Below are positions 1 to 6,712 of a stretch of 6,712 bases of DNA, one piece after another; position 1 is the first letter of the stretch; every line of letters begins with the position of its first letter. This DNA comes from an uncultured Actinomycetes bacterium (lineage in GTDB: Bacteria; Actinomycetota; Actinomycetes; Nanopelagicales; Nanopelagicaceae): assembly GCA_903932705.1 (NCBI GenBank), contig CAIZHC010000304.1, forward strand, positions 1-6,712, given 5' to 3'. The notes below the pieces were generated by a model, which saw nothing but the letters and a program-made list of their open reading frames with translations, ran no database searches and was not told the DNA's origin. Both the position numbers and the translations under genes were made by a program.

Positions 1-1763
1 CTAATAGTAAGAGTCCTACCAACCGCCTTCACGGTCACTGTAGGCACTACAGGAATCTTGGTTGGTTTAGGAGTAGGTGTTACTGATGGAGAGGGGGTGA
101 CTGTTGGTTTAGGGGTGGGTGTTATTGATGGAGTGGGGGTTGGGGTTGTAACGGGCGTCGCTTTTATCGTAACTGTTGCTTGAATTGTGTTTGATTGGCC
201 GTATTTGCCTGCTGGTTTCTGCACTGCCGAGAGAGTGGTTACGCCCACTGAAACTGGTACCAATTTTCCGTTAACGATCTTGGCTACCGCAGGATTTGAA
301 ATGGAGTAACTCCACACTCCTGCAGAATTCGATGTTGGGTTTACGAGAGCCGCTGGAAGTTGATCCAGCGCTAGGACAACTGGAGCGAGAGTTCCGATTG
401 TAGGAACTAGTCCACTGACGTTGACTAGAAAGTTTGTGGAATTTGCCAACCATGGACCTTGGGCTGCTTGTGTAAGAGTTATCAGAGCTGACCCAGCATT
501 TCCAACCATGAGTTCTAATCCATTTACAGCCACAACGCTTGGGTCAGTTGACGCGAGAGACCAAGCACCAGAAGATGGAGTTGCTGGTGGGGTGATTGCG
601 AAGGCAGGATCGCCCACTACCTGAGTTAGATTTGGAAGCGGAGCAATTACTGTCTTTTGACTGACCACAAGCGGTGCACTCACAACAGCGGAGAATCCAA
701 ATGAACCAACTGGGCTCTGCTTAGCCGAAAGCGTTGTACTTCCACCTTTAAGGATTACAAGCGAGTTTCCAGAAACTGTTGCAATTGTTGGATCTGCGAC
801 TGTGTAAACCCAGGGACCTGGCGAGGTTGAGGTCGGAGCAACAATTGGAAGGGTGTTGTTTGCAATTGAACCCAAGGTATATGTAATAGGTGCGAGTGGA
901 CCGACCGTCGGAGGTGTTGCGGTGACGGTTAGAGTCATCGTGAGTGTTGTTGATTGGTATCCGCTGATGGGTAGTTGATGCGCTGTTATTAGCGTTGTGC
1001 CAGCGCCCGTTAAGGTCACAACCGTTCCTGCGATAGTTGCGACACTTAAGTTAGAAGAGCTAAATTGCCACGCACCAGGGGATGTTGAAGTTGGCGCCTT
1101 CAAATTAAAAGTTCCCACGCTATCTCGCGAAAGGGTGAGATCGGAGAAAGCTCCAACCACTGGTTTTAAAGCGGTAATTTGAAGAGTGGTGGTTGTGGAT
1201 GCCGACAAAAATGTGCTCGTACTCTGTTGTGTGGCATTGATTGTCACGCTTCCGCCATCTAAAAGAGTTACTACATTGCCAGCAATGCTTGCGATGGGAT
1301 AGCCATTAAGAAAATTGTTAGCGAGGGTATAAGTCCAAAGACCAGATGAGGTAGAAGTCGGGGGAATGATTTTATATTGGCCGGTTGATAGAGCTGCGCT
1401 TACCGGCGGCCACGCGCCAAGAATCGGTGTTCCGGGAGTAATTCTGAATACGGTGGCTCGAGAGGCGCTGTTATAGGCCCCCGAAGCGGCTTGCGTGAAG
1501 GTTAATTGCCCACTTCCCACCGAGAGCAAGGTGAGGGTGAGGCCATTAATAGTGGCAAGAGCGGGATTATCCAGAGAAATGCTCCATGCTCCTGGTGAAT
1601 TAGAAGCGGGTGGAGTCACGGTTATCGTCTTCTGATCCAAGGGAACGAGGATGATCGAGAGTGATCCCAATTGGGTCGTAGTCGCGGCTACCGGAGTCAC
1701 CTCAGATGCGATGAAGGCGGTAGCGGACAGGACAATGGCGGCGCTTAGAAATAACTTTCTCAC
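1..1763 (-). CDS. Secreted Ig-like repeat surface protein, 3'-truncated by window edge
   Basis: An open frame of 587 codons runs from a GTG at 1761-1763 off the left edge without a stop. The N-terminus is a signal peptide: MRK, a hydrophobic core to about residue 19, and a likely AxA-type cleavage at VAA/T (residues 25-28). Six tandem repeats of 83-89 residues follow (about 33-536). Their conserved core is PTSxSxGxW, then an N/D-P-x-[VI]-A-x-[IV] segment, then GxTTL-type strands and a Gln; the Trp falls at 60, 143, 232, 318, 401 and 484. Next come a Pro/Thr-rich linker (about 537-575) and the beginning of a further segment. No cysteine is visible. The repeats resemble bacterial Ig-like (BIG2-type) domains, so an extracellular adhesin or cell-surface stalk is the inferred role; ligand and anchoring are unknown because the C-terminus is missing. 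In-frame TAG at 1782-1784 excludes a longer N-terminus. Exported repeat protein is well supported; adhesin is only a guess. Confidence 0.88.
   Translation of the reverse strand, partial: MRKLFLSAAIVLSATAFIASEVTPVAATTTQLGSLSIILVPLDQKTITVTPPASNSPGAWSISLDNPALATINGLTLTLLSVGSGQLTFTQAASGAYNSASRATVFRITPGTPILGAWPPVSAALSTGQYKIIPPTSTSSGLWTYTLANNFLNGYPIASIAGNVVTLLDGGSVTINATQQSTSTFLSASTTTTLQITALKPVVGAFSDLTLSRDSVGTFNLKAPTSTSPGAWQFSSSNLSVATIAGTVVTLTGAGTTLITAHQLPISGYQSTTLTMTLTVTATPPTVGPLAPITYTLGSIANNTLPIVAPTSTSPGPWVYTVADPTIATVSGNSLVILKGGSTTLSAKQSPVGSFGFSAVVSAPLVVSQKTVIAPLPNLTQVVGDPAFAITPPATPSSGAWSLASTDPSVVAVNGLELMVGNAGSALITLTQAAQGPWLANSTNFLVNVSGLVPTIGTLAPVVLALDQLPAALVNPTSNSAGVWSYSISNPAVAKIVNGKLVPVSVGVTTLSAVQKPAGKYGQSNTIQATVTIKATPVTTPTPTPSITPTPKPTVTPSPSVTPTPKPTKIPVVPTVTVKAVGRTLTI
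51..134 (-). repeat. Two 42-bp tandem copies encoding a Pro/Thr linker
   Basis: Positions 93-134 encode TPSITPTPKPTVTP and 51-92 encode SPSVTPTPKPTKIP: a 14-codon unit present twice, differing at four residues. It lies inside a longer Pro/Thr/Ser/Lys-rich stretch (about 42-155) that follows the last Ig-like domain. Such low-complexity segments usually act as extended, possibly glycosylated, spacers in actinobacterial exported proteins. The exact tandem unit suggests slippage-prone DNA, so copy number may differ between strains. Confidence 0.8.
156..1667 (-). repeat. Six tandem Ig-like (BIG2-like) protein repeats
   Basis: Approximate repeat boundaries in transcription order are 1667-1434, 1433-1164, 1163-912, 911-660, 659-411 and 410-156. 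Each contains one tryptophan in an SxGxW context, spaced 83, 89, 86, 83 and 83 residues apart. Four of the six open with a P-x-[VI]-[GL]-type stretch leading to a G-x-L/F turn. The second copy is longest and carries extra residues (NNFLNGYP) before its PIASI strand. The third and fourth copies share the peptide PTSTSPG, yet five of its seven codons differ synonymously, so the array is an old duplication kept at protein level rather than a recent DNA expansion. Confidence 0.85.
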
Positions 1764-1775
1764 GCCGCCATTATC
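1764..1775 (-). promoter_or_regulatory. Candidate -10 box for a leaderless GTG start
   Basis: On the minus strand GATAAT (1775-1770) sits exactly six bases before the GTG at 1763, the distance at which a -10 hexamer places +1 on the start codon itself. No Shine-Dalgarno lies at usable spacing: the nearest purine run, GAGAGG, is 22 nt away. A good -35 is not visible; TTGAGA at 1793-1788 is only 12 nt upstream. Leaderless mRNAs with a TANNNT-like box just before the start are common in Actinobacteria, so this reading is plausible but inferred. Confidence 0.5.
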
Positions 1776-1785
1776 GCGAATCTAA

Positions 1786-1814
1786 CCTCTCAAAGTGGGG
1801 ATTCCACGCAGAGG
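1786..1814 (-). terminator. Imperfect hairpin between permease and surface-protein genes
   Basis: On the minus strand CCTCT (1814-1810) can pair with AGAGG (1790-1786), and inside it GTGG (1807-1804) with CCAC (1798-1795) around a 5-nt loop. The two stems are separated by an asymmetric internal loop. It begins 17 nt after the permease stop codon, a suitable place for transcript termination. No run of T follows, so it is not a classical intrinsic terminator. It could equally be chance, and its distal arm overlaps the sequence where a promoter for the next gene would lie. Confidence 0.3.
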
Positions 1815-1831
1815 GAAGCTAGATAGATGTA

Positions 1832-3328
1832 TTACAGAACTGCTCGGCGTTCTTCTTTCGTCACTTTATTAAAGTAAGTCGATCCCTGTCTCCAGAAAAT
1901 TGTCATTGGAATAACACCGATTGCGACTGTTCCCACACCCACCCAAAGTGCGAGGTGGCTGAGGGTTGGAATTACCTTAACGAGCACTGCAATCAGAAAT
2001 AGTCCAGAAAGTGCGGGCCATAATCCGACCAGAACGAAGGTTCGGAAATCCTTCAACAAATAATGACGGTAAAGCACGATTACGGAGATCGCGGCAAGAG
2101 CGTAGTAGAAGCAAATTTGGATACCAATTGCGGCAACACCTGCTTGCGCTATGTCGTTCACCTTGGAAATAAATTGTGATCCAATGAAGAAGAGGAGAAC
2201 AAAGACCGTGGTGAAGATGGTGGCATTCAAAGGAGTGCGGAACTTCTTATGCACCTGGCCAAATGATCCCGGCATTGTGAAATCTCGTCCCATAGAGAAG
2301 AGAGTTCGCGTCACTTGAATCATCTGAGTTTCAATTGTTGCCACCGTCGATAGCAAAACCGAGACAATAATGAGTTTTCCAAACCACCCGGGAATCAGTA
2401 CCGCAGCGAAATCACTCAGCACACTGCTGCTGTTGTGAAGGGTTGCGTCACTGAGAACCATGTTGATGGCAATAAGAGTTAAGAGGAAGGTAAAGAAGAC
2501 GAAGAAGATTCCTACAATTCCGCCTCTTCCTGCCGTGTCCTGACCATCCTTAGTCTCTTCATTGAGGTTAGCCGTAACATCCCAACCCCAATAAAAGAAG
2601 GCACCAGAGACAGCGCCAATCAAAATCGCACTGAGCCCATGAGCAACTGCGAATTTAGGGTCGAATGGATTAGCGCCAGAGGCAGCTGCATCTGGAGTTG
2701 AATATGCCTTGATTTGATTGAAGGAGAACCAACCCCAATTAAATGCGTGGGTGTGAGGGTGGTGCAAGAGGGCGATAATGTCGAAAATCCAGAGTAAGCC
2801 CAATTCAACTACGGTCATCACTACTTGGGCCTTGGCAGTGAACTCAATTCCGTAAGCGATAATCGCGACCATAAATACAAAGATGAGCCCACCTACGAGT
2901 GTCGTCCAGTGAACATTGCTGATTGTTTTTTCGTTACTGCTGAAAAGGGAGAGCAATCCGGTTGATGCCGGTACTGTCGAAACTAAACCAAAAATGATTG
3001 AGGCGGTAACAAGTGACCAACCCGCTAAATATCCAAGAATTGGATGGAGTGCATTGCGAACCCACACATAAGTTGCGCCGGCGTTCTGGCGAACCTTGCC
3101 CATGTAATGAAAGGCGATAACAACACCAAACATTGCAATTCCAGAGTAAAGAAGTTCTCCAGGTCCATACAGTCCAACGGTAACTGCGAGAGTTACGGTG
3201 GTTGCCGCAATCGAATACGCAGGAGCAGAACCCGCGATGCCCATGATCGAGGACTCAAAGAGACCTAGAACGTTGGAAGCTAACTTATTCTCTTGGGGTT
3301 TATTCTCTTCTAGTTCGGGATTCGCCAC
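1832..3328 (-). CDS. APC-family amino-acid permease
   Basis: A 498-residue integral membrane transporter of the amino acid-polyamine-organocation superfamily, expected to import amino acids or amines across the cytoplasmic membrane. About 12 membrane segments are visible (roughly 29-52, 56-76, 97-118, 143-160, 168-188, 229-250, 270-291, 316-337, 370-387, 396-420, 430-451, 458-479). TM1 carries the glycine-rich break IAGSAPAYS (31-39), where APC proteins bind the substrate backbone. TM6 ends in FYWGWD followed by NEETKDGQDTAGRGG (256-270), a conserved cytoplasmic loop of this subgroup. Length is normal for the family. The start is GTG: GGAGGA lies six bases upstream, an in-frame TGA sits at 3368-3370, and the next Met (residue 29) would cut into TM1. 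Substrate cannot be read from the sequence. No enzyme gene adjoins it to suggest a pathway. Family assignment is firm, specificity open. Confidence 0.93.
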   Translation of the reverse strand: MANPELEENKPQENKLASNVLGLFESSIMGIAGSAPAYSIAATTVTLAVTVGLYGPGELLYSGIAMFGVVIAFHYMGKVRQNAGATYVWVRNALHPILGYLAGWSLVTASIIFGLVSTVPASTGLLSLFSSNEKTISNVHWTTLVGGLIFVFMVAIIAYGIEFTAKAQVVMTVVELGLLWIFDIIALLHHPHTHAFNWGWFSFNQIKAYSTPDAAASGANPFDPKFAVAHGLSAILIGAVSGAFFYWGWDVTANLNEETKDGQDTAGRGGIVGIFFVFFTFLLTLIAINMVLSDATLHNSSSVLSDFAAVLIPGWFGKLIIVSVLLSTVATIETQMIQVTRTLFSMGRDFTMPGSFGQVHKKFRTPLNATIFTTVFVLLFFIGSQFISKVNDIAQAGVAAIGIQICFYYALAAISVIVLYRHYLLKDFRTFVLVGLWPALSGLFLIAVLVKVIPTLSHLALWVGVGTVAIGVIPMTIFWRQGSTYFNKVTKEERRAVL

Positions 3329-3334
3329 GTAAAG

Positions 3335-3340
3335 TCCTCC
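3335..3340 (-). promoter_or_regulatory. Ribosome binding site fixing the permease GTG start
   Basis: GGAGGA on the minus strand lies six bases before the GTG at 3328-3326. It is close to the anti-SD complement and decides the start, since no in-frame ATG exists between the upstream TGA (3370-3368) and residue 29. Confidence 0.85.
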
Positions 3341-3349
3341 AAATAGAGA

Positions 3350-3375
3350 GCATCCATTGATGCGCGGTCAAGATA
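3350..3375 (-). promoter_or_regulatory. Possible permease promoter with 5'-terminal hairpin
   Basis: The 118-nt gap 3329-3446 separates the exporter from the permease and is too long for tight coupling. On the minus strand TATCTT (3375-3370) matches the TANNNT form of a -10 box, though no TTGACA-like -35 is found at 16-19 nt. Transcription starting about seven bases later would begin at or beside a perfect small hairpin, GCATC-AATG-GATGC (3363-3350), ahead of the Shine-Dalgarno at 3340-3335. Such a 5'-end stem could stabilise the mRNA. Both calls rest on short motifs. The rest of the gap shows no clear terminator, operator or riboswitch. Confidence 0.3.
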
Positions 3376-3446
3376 GAGGCCGACCTTACATCCTTCATCC
3401 TGCCCAAGGCGAGAGTTTTGCAACTTAATTCAGAGATTTGACCTGC

Positions 3447-5414
3447 TCACTCCGAGGCTGCTGAGGCGAATTGGCTGGCGTAAAGGTCGTAATAGAAGCC
3501 CTTTGCCGCCATCAATTGCTCGTGATTGCCTTGCTCTACCAAGGCACCTTTATCCATCACCAGAATGGTGTCAGCATCTCGGATCGTCGATAGACGATGG
3601 GCGATGACAAAGCTGGTTCGACCTTGTCGCAACTTCGACATAGCGTGCTGGACGAGAACTTCAGTTCGAGTATCCACTGATGAGGTTGCCTCATCAAGAA
3701 TGAGAACTGCCGGGTCAGCCATAAAGGCGCGGGCAATGGTCAGTAACTGACGCTCTCCATTTGAGACAGTTGAGTTGTCATCCGTTAGCTCTGACTCATA
3801 ACCGCCAGGTAATCCTCGGATGAAGTGGTCGATGTTCGCTGCCTTGGCCGCCTCAATGACTGCATCCAGGCTCGGGTTACTGGAACCGAAGGCGATGTTC
3901 TCGCGGATGGTTCCGGAGAACAACCAGGTGTCTTGCAGAACCATGCCAAATTGGCGTCGTAGATCATCACGACTTATGTCACGAGTATCCACTCCATCAA
4001 GAGTTATGACTCCGCCATTAATTTCATAGAAGCGCATAATCAAATTTACTAGGGTGGTCTTACCTGCACCTGTTGGTCCAACAATTGCAACGCTCTGTCC
4101 AGGCGATACCTCAAGATTGAAATTTTCAATCAGTGGTTGATCTTCTTGATATTTAAATGAGACCTGCTTAAATGATATTGCTCCTACGGCGCGATCAACG
4201 GAGACACTGGAGGCACGATCGGGTTCCTCTTCCGGCGCATCCAGAAGTTCAAATAATCTCTCGGCAGAGGCAACGCCAGATTGCACTGTATTCATCAATC
4301 CCGCAATCTGTGCGAGTGGCATTCCAAACTGACGGGAGTATTGGATAAAGGCTTGAACATCACCAAGTGACATAGTTCCAGTTGCAACGCGATATCCACC
4401 AAGCACTGAAATTCCACCATATATTAAGTTGGACATGAAGGTAGTGGAAGGCATGATGATGCCCGAGATAAATTGCGCGTTGAATGAAGATTTATTTAAA
4501 TTTTCATTCAGCTCTTTGAAATCTTCAATGGCTTGTTTGCGCCGGCCAAATACCTTCACTAAAGCGGCACCGGTATGCATCTCTTCTACATGCCCATTGA
4601 GTTTTCCGGTCCAGTCCCACTGTGCAATAAATTGCTTCTGCGAAGCTTTTGCGATGCGAATGGAGACGAACATTGATAAAGGAATTGCGATGAGTGAGAT
4701 CAGTGCTAACAGAGGACTGATCCAAACCATCATGATTAAGACAGAGAGCACCGTCAGAACTGAGTTTAATATCTGAGACATTCCCTGTTGCATCGAAGTT
4801 GAAATGTTGTCAACATCGTTAGTAACTCGTGAAAGCAAATCACCTCTGGAGGTTTTATCGAAATAACTTAAAGGAAGTCGACCAATCTTCTCTTCGGCTA
4901 AACGACGCAATCTAAAGACGGTCTTTTGAGTGACCCCAGCAAGTAAGTACTGCTGAAGCCAGAGAAATAGAGATGAGATGAGGTAGAGAGCAATCGCTAA
5001 GAAGATCCAATGTGCGACCCCAATAAAATCAATTCCCTTTCCAGGTACCGCACTGCTCTTGCTAACCACACTGGCCAAAGTGTTCTCACCATGTGCGCGC
5101 AATGCAGCTACAGCTTGTTCTTTTGTCTGACCTGCCGGCAAGTGCTTACCAATGGCTCCTGAGAAGATGTCGTTTGTTGCCCGACCCAAAATCTTTGGCC
5201 CAAATGAGCTCAGTGTTACTGCAATTGTTATTAGGACAAATACGGCGTAAAGCGTCTTTCTCTCAGCCCCAATCTCGCGCATAAGGCGGCGTAAGGAGCC
5301 TTTGAAATCCTTGGATTTTTGGGGAGGTCCACCCATCATTCCCGCCATTGGACCGCCTCGGCCCACCTGTCCGGCCACAGAAGGACGTCCTGCTTGAGGA
5401 GCACGTTGACTCAT
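3447..5414 (-). CDS. ABC exporter half-subunit with catalytic Walker B (heterodimer partner)
   Basis: A 655-residue type IV ABC exporter half: membrane domain (about 54-390) fused to an ATPase domain (about 410-650), in the cytoplasmic membrane. ATPase motifs are Walker A GPTGAGKTT (446-454), Q-loop Gln494, Walker B LILDE with catalytic Glu575, and H-loop His606. The signature, normally LSGGQ, is VSNGE (550-554; DNA 3753-3767), which is degenerate. That mirrors the defects in the neighbouring subunit, so the two should form a heterodimer of the TM287/288, BmrCD and LmrCD kind. The first 32 residues are rich in Gly, Met and Pro, and a loop of about 45 residues (roughly 86-130) separates TM1 and TM2 on the outer face; both occur in this subfamily. 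The start is ATG, overlapping the upstream stop as ATGA, with AGGAGG seven bases ahead. Drugs, lipids or peptides are possible substrates; the sequence does not decide. Confidence 0.94.
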   Translation of the reverse strand: MSQRAPQAGRPSVAGQVGRGGPMAGMMGGPPQKSKDFKGSLRRLMREIGAERKTLYAVFVLITIAVTLSSFGPKILGRATNDIFSGAIGKHLPAGQTKEQAVAALRAHGENTLASVVSKSSAVPGKGIDFIGVAHWIFLAIALYLISSLFLWLQQYLLAGVTQKTVFRLRRLAEEKIGRLPLSYFDKTSRGDLLSRVTNDVDNISTSMQQGMSQILNSVLTVLSVLIMMVWISPLLALISLIAIPLSMFVSIRIAKASQKQFIAQWDWTGKLNGHVEEMHTGAALVKVFGRRKQAIEDFKELNENLNKSSFNAQFISGIIMPSTTFMSNLIYGGISVLGGYRVATGTMSLGDVQAFIQYSRQFGMPLAQIAGLMNTVQSGVASAERLFELLDAPEEEPDRASSVSVDRAVGAISFKQVSFKYQEDQPLIENFNLEVSPGQSVAIVGPTGAGKTTLVNLIMRFYEINGGVITLDGVDTRDISRDDLRRQFGMVLQDTWLFSGTIRENIAFGSSNPSLDAVIEAAKAANIDHFIRGLPGGYESELTDDNSTVSNGERQLLTIARAFMADPAVLILDEATSSVDTRTEVLVQHAMSKLRQGRTSFVIAHRLSTIRDADTILVMDKGALVEQGNHEQLMAAKGFYYDLYASQFASAASE

Positions 5415-6712
5415 GATGCTGCCTCCTCAGGGCTCAACTGCGAAAGAACAATTTCTTGATATGTCTCACAGCTCTGCATCAAGTCAGTGTGTGCGCCAAT
5501 CCCAACAACTCGTCCTTGATCAAGCACGATGATTTGATCTGCATTCAAAATTGTCGAAACGCGCTGCGCGACAACAATCATTGTTGTGTGCGCCATTGCA
5601 TCCTGGAGCGCTGACCTTAATTTGGAATCGGTGGTGTAATCCAGTGCGCTGAAGGAATCATCAAAAATTAAAATTTGTGGTTCTTTTACCAATGCACGAG
5701 CAATAGAAAGTCGTTGGCGTTGTCCTCCAGAGAAGTTAGTGCCTCCCTGTGCGACTCTTGCTTCAAGTTTCTCGGGAAGTTCTTCAATGAAATCCCTCGC
5801 CTGTGCAATGTCGAGGGCTTTCCATAACTCTTCATCGGTTGCATCTGATTTTCCGTAACGTAAATTCTGCGCCACAGTTCCGCCAAATAAGAATGAGCGT
5901 TGCGGAACTAGACCGAGTTCAGACCAGACCGACTCAAGGGTTTGGTCGCGAACATCAACACCATCAAGCAGCACCTTGCCATCTGTCACATCAATGAAGC
6001 GCGGGATGAGGTTTAAGAGGGTGGATTTTCCCGAACCAGTTGATCCGATAATTGCGGTGAAGAGTCCGGGTTCGGCAGTAAATGAAATGTCAGACAAGAT
6101 TGGATGTTCGGCGCCAGGGTAGCGGAACTCAGCGCTTACAAATTCAACTACTCCACGGCGCACTGAAGGTACTTGTGGGTTGATAGTTTCTACGACCGAG
6201 GATTCGGTATCGAGCACTTCTTGTATGCGCTCTGCACAAGCTGCGGCGCGAGGGATCTGAATTGTCATAAAAATTGCCATCATGACGCTGCTTAAAATTA
6301 ACATGATGTATGTAGAGAAAGCGGTCATATTTCCGATTTGTAAATCGCCCGACTCAATTAACTTTGCACCAAACCATATGACCGCTACCGATGAAAGATT
6401 CAATATGACCATAAGTGATGGGAACATTGCAGCAAAGGTGCGGGTAACTCTTAGTTGAGATTGCATTAAGTCAAAGGATGCTTCGGCAAATCTCTCTTCT
6501 TCTTGCCGAGTTTTAACGAATGCTCGAATTACTCGAACTCCTGCGATCTGTTCGCGAAGAACTAAATTGATTCGGTCAATCTTTATTTGCATCACTCGAA
6601 ATGCCGGGACGATTCTGCGCAAGAGGAGAACAATCAACAACGACATAATTGGGAGAACAACAAGCAAGACTGAAGAGAGTTTTAGGTTAGATCTAAGTGC
6701 CATGATGATTGC
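5411..6712 (-). CDS. ABC exporter half-subunit with degenerate ATP site, 5'-truncated
   Basis: Partner of the downstream ABC gene. The frame stays open to the right edge (A-I-I ahead of the Met at 6703), so that Met is internal; about 150 N-terminal residues (TM1, TM2 and most of TM3) lie outside. Counting from Met6703, visible parts are TM4 (about 11-28), TM5 (96-115), TM6 (129-149) and the ATPase domain (183-425). Walker A is GSTGSGKST (220-228), the Q-loop is Gln268, and the signature FSGGQRQR (324-331) is near canonical. Walker B reads LIFDDS, with Asp349 in the catalytic Glu position (DNA 5657-5659). The H-loop reads AQR, with Gln380 replacing His (5564-5566). Both changes weaken or abolish hydrolysis in known heterodimeric exporters. 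The inferred arrangement is that this subunit supplies the good signature to the partner's active site and the poor Walker B to the degenerate site. Substrate is unknown. Confidence 0.93.
   Translation of the reverse strand, partial: AIIMALRSNLKLSSVLLVVLPIMSLLIVLLLRRIVPAFRVMQIKIDRINLVLREQIAGVRVIRAFVKTRQEEERFAEASFDLMQSQLRVTRTFAAMFPSLMVILNLSSVAVIWFGAKLIESGDLQIGNMTAFSTYIMLILSSVMMAIFMTIQIPRAAACAERIQEVLDTESSVVETINPQVPSVRRGVVEFVSAEFRYPGAEHPILSDISFTAEPGLFTAIIGSTGSGKSTLLNLIPRFIDVTDGKVLLDGVDVRDQTLESVWSELGLVPQRSFLFGGTVAQNLRYGKSDATDEELWKALDIAQARDFIEELPEKLEARVAQGGTNFSGGQRQRLSIARALVKEPQILIFDDSFSALDYTTDSKLRSALQDAMAHTTMIVVAQRVSTILNADQIIVLDQGRVVGIGAHTDLMQSCETYQEIVLSQLSPEEAAS
5422..5427 (-). promoter_or_regulatory. 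Ribosome binding site inside the upstream gene
   Basis: AGGAGG on the minus strand is embedded in the last codons of the upstream ABC gene and lies seven bases before the ATG at 5414. Together with the ATGA overlap it implies translational coupling, suited to equal amounts of two subunits of one complex. Confidence 0.85.

Noticed and set aside
421..1182. Short plus-strand open frames of about 60-67 codons in the left quarter
   Set aside because: They are antisense to the repeat-protein gene, have no ribosome binding signal I can see, and encode no recognisable domain.
1760..1771. ATG at 1771 as the start of the surface protein, or a coupled mini-ORF (ATG GCG GCG TGA)
   Set aside because: It is out of frame with the long ORF and stops after three codons. 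The overlap with the GTG is curious, but without RNA data it is most simply chance.
3342..3371. TTGACC at 3371-3366 as a -35 paired with a TCTATT-like -10
   Set aside because: The implied transcription start would fall in the Shine-Dalgarno of the permease, removing the site that best explains its start codon.
3381..3446. Intrinsic terminator after the exporter operon
   Set aside because: I found no GC-rich stem of useful length followed by T residues here.
4429..4776. 115-codon plus-strand open frame
   Set aside because: It lies wholly antisense to the membrane domain of the second ABC subunit, whose motifs are intact; its product has no recognisable domain.
6701..6703. ATG at 6703 as the start of the first ABC subunit
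   Set aside because: The frame continues upstream to the window edge, and the residues on both sides match the end of TM3 and start of TM4 of an ABC exporter. A start here would remove half of the membrane domain.

Overview
The window looks like an ordinary chromosomal segment of a low-to-medium GC actinobacterium. The evidence is actinobacterial-style protein sequence in the two ABC exporter halves and the APC permease, GTG starts, an apparent leaderless promoter, and base composition near or slightly below 50% GC. Small freshwater actinobacteria of the acI/Nanopelagicales type would fit, but that is a guess from general character, not a marker gene. All four genes lie on the minus strand, so transcription runs from high to low coordinates.

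From right to left: (1) 5411-6712 is a 5'-truncated ABC exporter half-subunit. It overlaps by 4 bp (ATGA) with (2) 3447-5414, a second, full-length half-subunit. Their nucleotide-binding motifs complement each other. The first has a canonical-type signature but a degenerate Walker B/H-loop; the second has intact Walker B and H-loop but a degenerate signature. That is the pattern of a heterodimeric exporter with one active and one degenerate ATP site. (3) After a 118-nt gap with a good Shine-Dalgarno and a possible promoter comes an APC-family amino-acid permease (1832-3328, GTG start). (4) After a 68-nt gap with an imperfect hairpin and a leaderless-type -10 box comes a large secreted protein (GTG at 1763, running off the left edge). 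It has a signal peptide, six about 83-89-residue Ig-like (BIG2-like) repeats and a Pro/Thr-rich linker made partly of a 42-bp tandem repeat. This last gene fills the left quarter of the window and is easily missed because it starts with GTG and has no stop codon inside the window.

The two ABC genes clearly act together. The permease and the surface protein have their own candidate expression signals and no evident functional link to the exporter. I see no RNA gene, mobile element, CRISPR array or phage feature, and nothing I would call an undescribed system. The most informative observations are the asymmetric ATP sites of the exporter and the repeat architecture and leaderless start of the surface protein.
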